Source of the DNA: JAHJQQ01 sp032907525
GTDB lineage: Bacteria; Pseudomonadota; Gammaproteobacteria; Thiohalobacterales; Thiohalobacteraceae
DNA length: 14,805 nucleotides
Direction: 5' to 3'
Assembly: GCA_032907525.1 (NCBI GenBank)
Contig: JAJJPM010000105.1
Coordinates: 1 to 14,805, forward strand
Shown here: piece by piece, positions 14,699 through 14,805 of the stretch
Position numbering within the stretch: position 1 is the stretch's first letter
Layout: every line of letters starts with the position of its first letter
Program-made: the position numbers and the translations under genes
Notes under the pieces: generated by a model
Told to the model about the DNA's origin: nothing
Seen by the model: the letters and a program-made list of their open reading frames with translations, nothing else
Database searches by the model: none

Positions 14699-14776
14699 AG
14701 GTGCTAGGTGCTAGGTGCTAGGGCCGAGGGAAAACCTTCTTCCTACCTCGGCCCTAGCACCTAGCACCTAGCACCT
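14699..14776. repeat. Heptad stem-loop element C, perfect 31-bp inverted repeat (nusG-rplK gap)
   Basis: The 31-nt arms 14699-14729 and 14746-14776 are exact reverse complements. Each has three consecutive 7-nt units, AGGTGCT, and ends inward in AGGGCCGAGG. The 16-nt centre (14730-14745, GAAAACCTTCTTCCTA) is the reverse complement of most of the centre of element A, so A and C are inverted copies of one asymmetric element. It begins 8 bp past the nusG stop in the direction of transcription. No coding capacity. Confidence 0.93.
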
Positions 14777-14784
14777 TGTATCAA

Positions 14785-14805
14785 TTACGCTTTTTCGACC
14801 TGACC
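14785..14805 (-). CDS. nusG: Transcription termination/antitermination factor NusG, last 6 codons
   Basis: On the minus strand the right edge reads GGT CAG GTC GAA AAA GCG TAA, giving GQVEKA and a stop. E. coli NusG ends SQVEKA, and nusG lies directly upstream of rplK in gammaproteobacteria. Identity therefore rests on both sequence and position, though only six residues are visible. NusG links RNA polymerase to Rho or to ribosomal S10. Its stop is 8 bp before heptad element C. Confidence 0.9.
   Translation of the reverse strand, partial: GQVEKA

Noticed and set aside
11977..14776. CRISPR array, because of the repeated 7-nt units
   Set aside because: Units are directly adjacent without spacers and are arranged as inverted arms; there are no cas genes.

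Overview
The window is one contiguous, single-orientation block of translation and transcription genes, all read from the minus strand (right to left): nusG (last 6 codons only), rplK (L11), rplA (L1), rplJ (L10), rplL (L7/L12), rpoB, rpoC, then rpsL (S12), rpsG (S7), fusA (EF-G) and the first third of tuf (EF-Tu). This is the nusG-rplKAJL-rpoBC cluster followed by the str operon. The order, a 124-aa S12, E. coli-like RpoB and RpoC (1358 and 1394 aa), the NusG C-terminus ending QVEKA and E. coli-like L1 and L10 mRNA operators point to a GC-rich gammaproteobacterium. A free-living, Chromatiales-like lineage is my guess; I cannot name a genus.

The proteins look ordinary and intact: catalytic and zinc-binding residues of RNA polymerase, GTPase motifs of EF-G and EF-Tu, and the streptomycin and rifampicin sites all have wild-type residues. 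The interest lies between the genes. (i) nusG-rplK gap: a perfect 31-bp inverted repeat built of 7-nt units, then a recognisable L1 autorepression site. (ii) rplA-rplJ gap (380 bp, the only long gap): a degenerate copy of the heptad element, a 9-bp GC hairpin, and the L10(L12)4 leader carrying two 24-bp GGGGACAG-type palindromes, one inside an arm of the leader fold and one between the operator and the Shine-Dalgarno. (iii) rplL-rpoB gap (205 bp): a 9-bp hairpin, a stem plus T-run that looks like the rplL-rpoB attenuator, and a third heptad element with its core inverted relative to the first. (iv) rpoB-rpoC gap: a REP-like element. Four of the six gaps in the rpl-rpo half therefore hold repeat-derived hairpins; only the 3-bp rplK-rplA junction and the 66-bp rplJ-rplL gap do not.

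The rpoC-rpsL gap (180 bp) separates the two transcription units. It has a consensus sigma-70 promoter (TTGACA, 17-bp spacer, TACAAT) for the str operon, immediately followed by an intrinsic-terminator-like hairpin inside the predicted leader. The terminator could stop read-through from rpoC and could also attenuate rpsL-rpsG-fusA-tuf. The short gaps within the str operon contain no repeats that I can see.

Together the genes supply the L11/L1/L10/L12 stalk-region proteins, the RNA polymerase core, two small-subunit proteins and the two main elongation factors. I see no defence locus, transposase gene, CRISPR array, tRNA or rRNA. The candidate for something undescribed is the set of repeat-derived RNA hairpins placed in the control regions of this essential operon.
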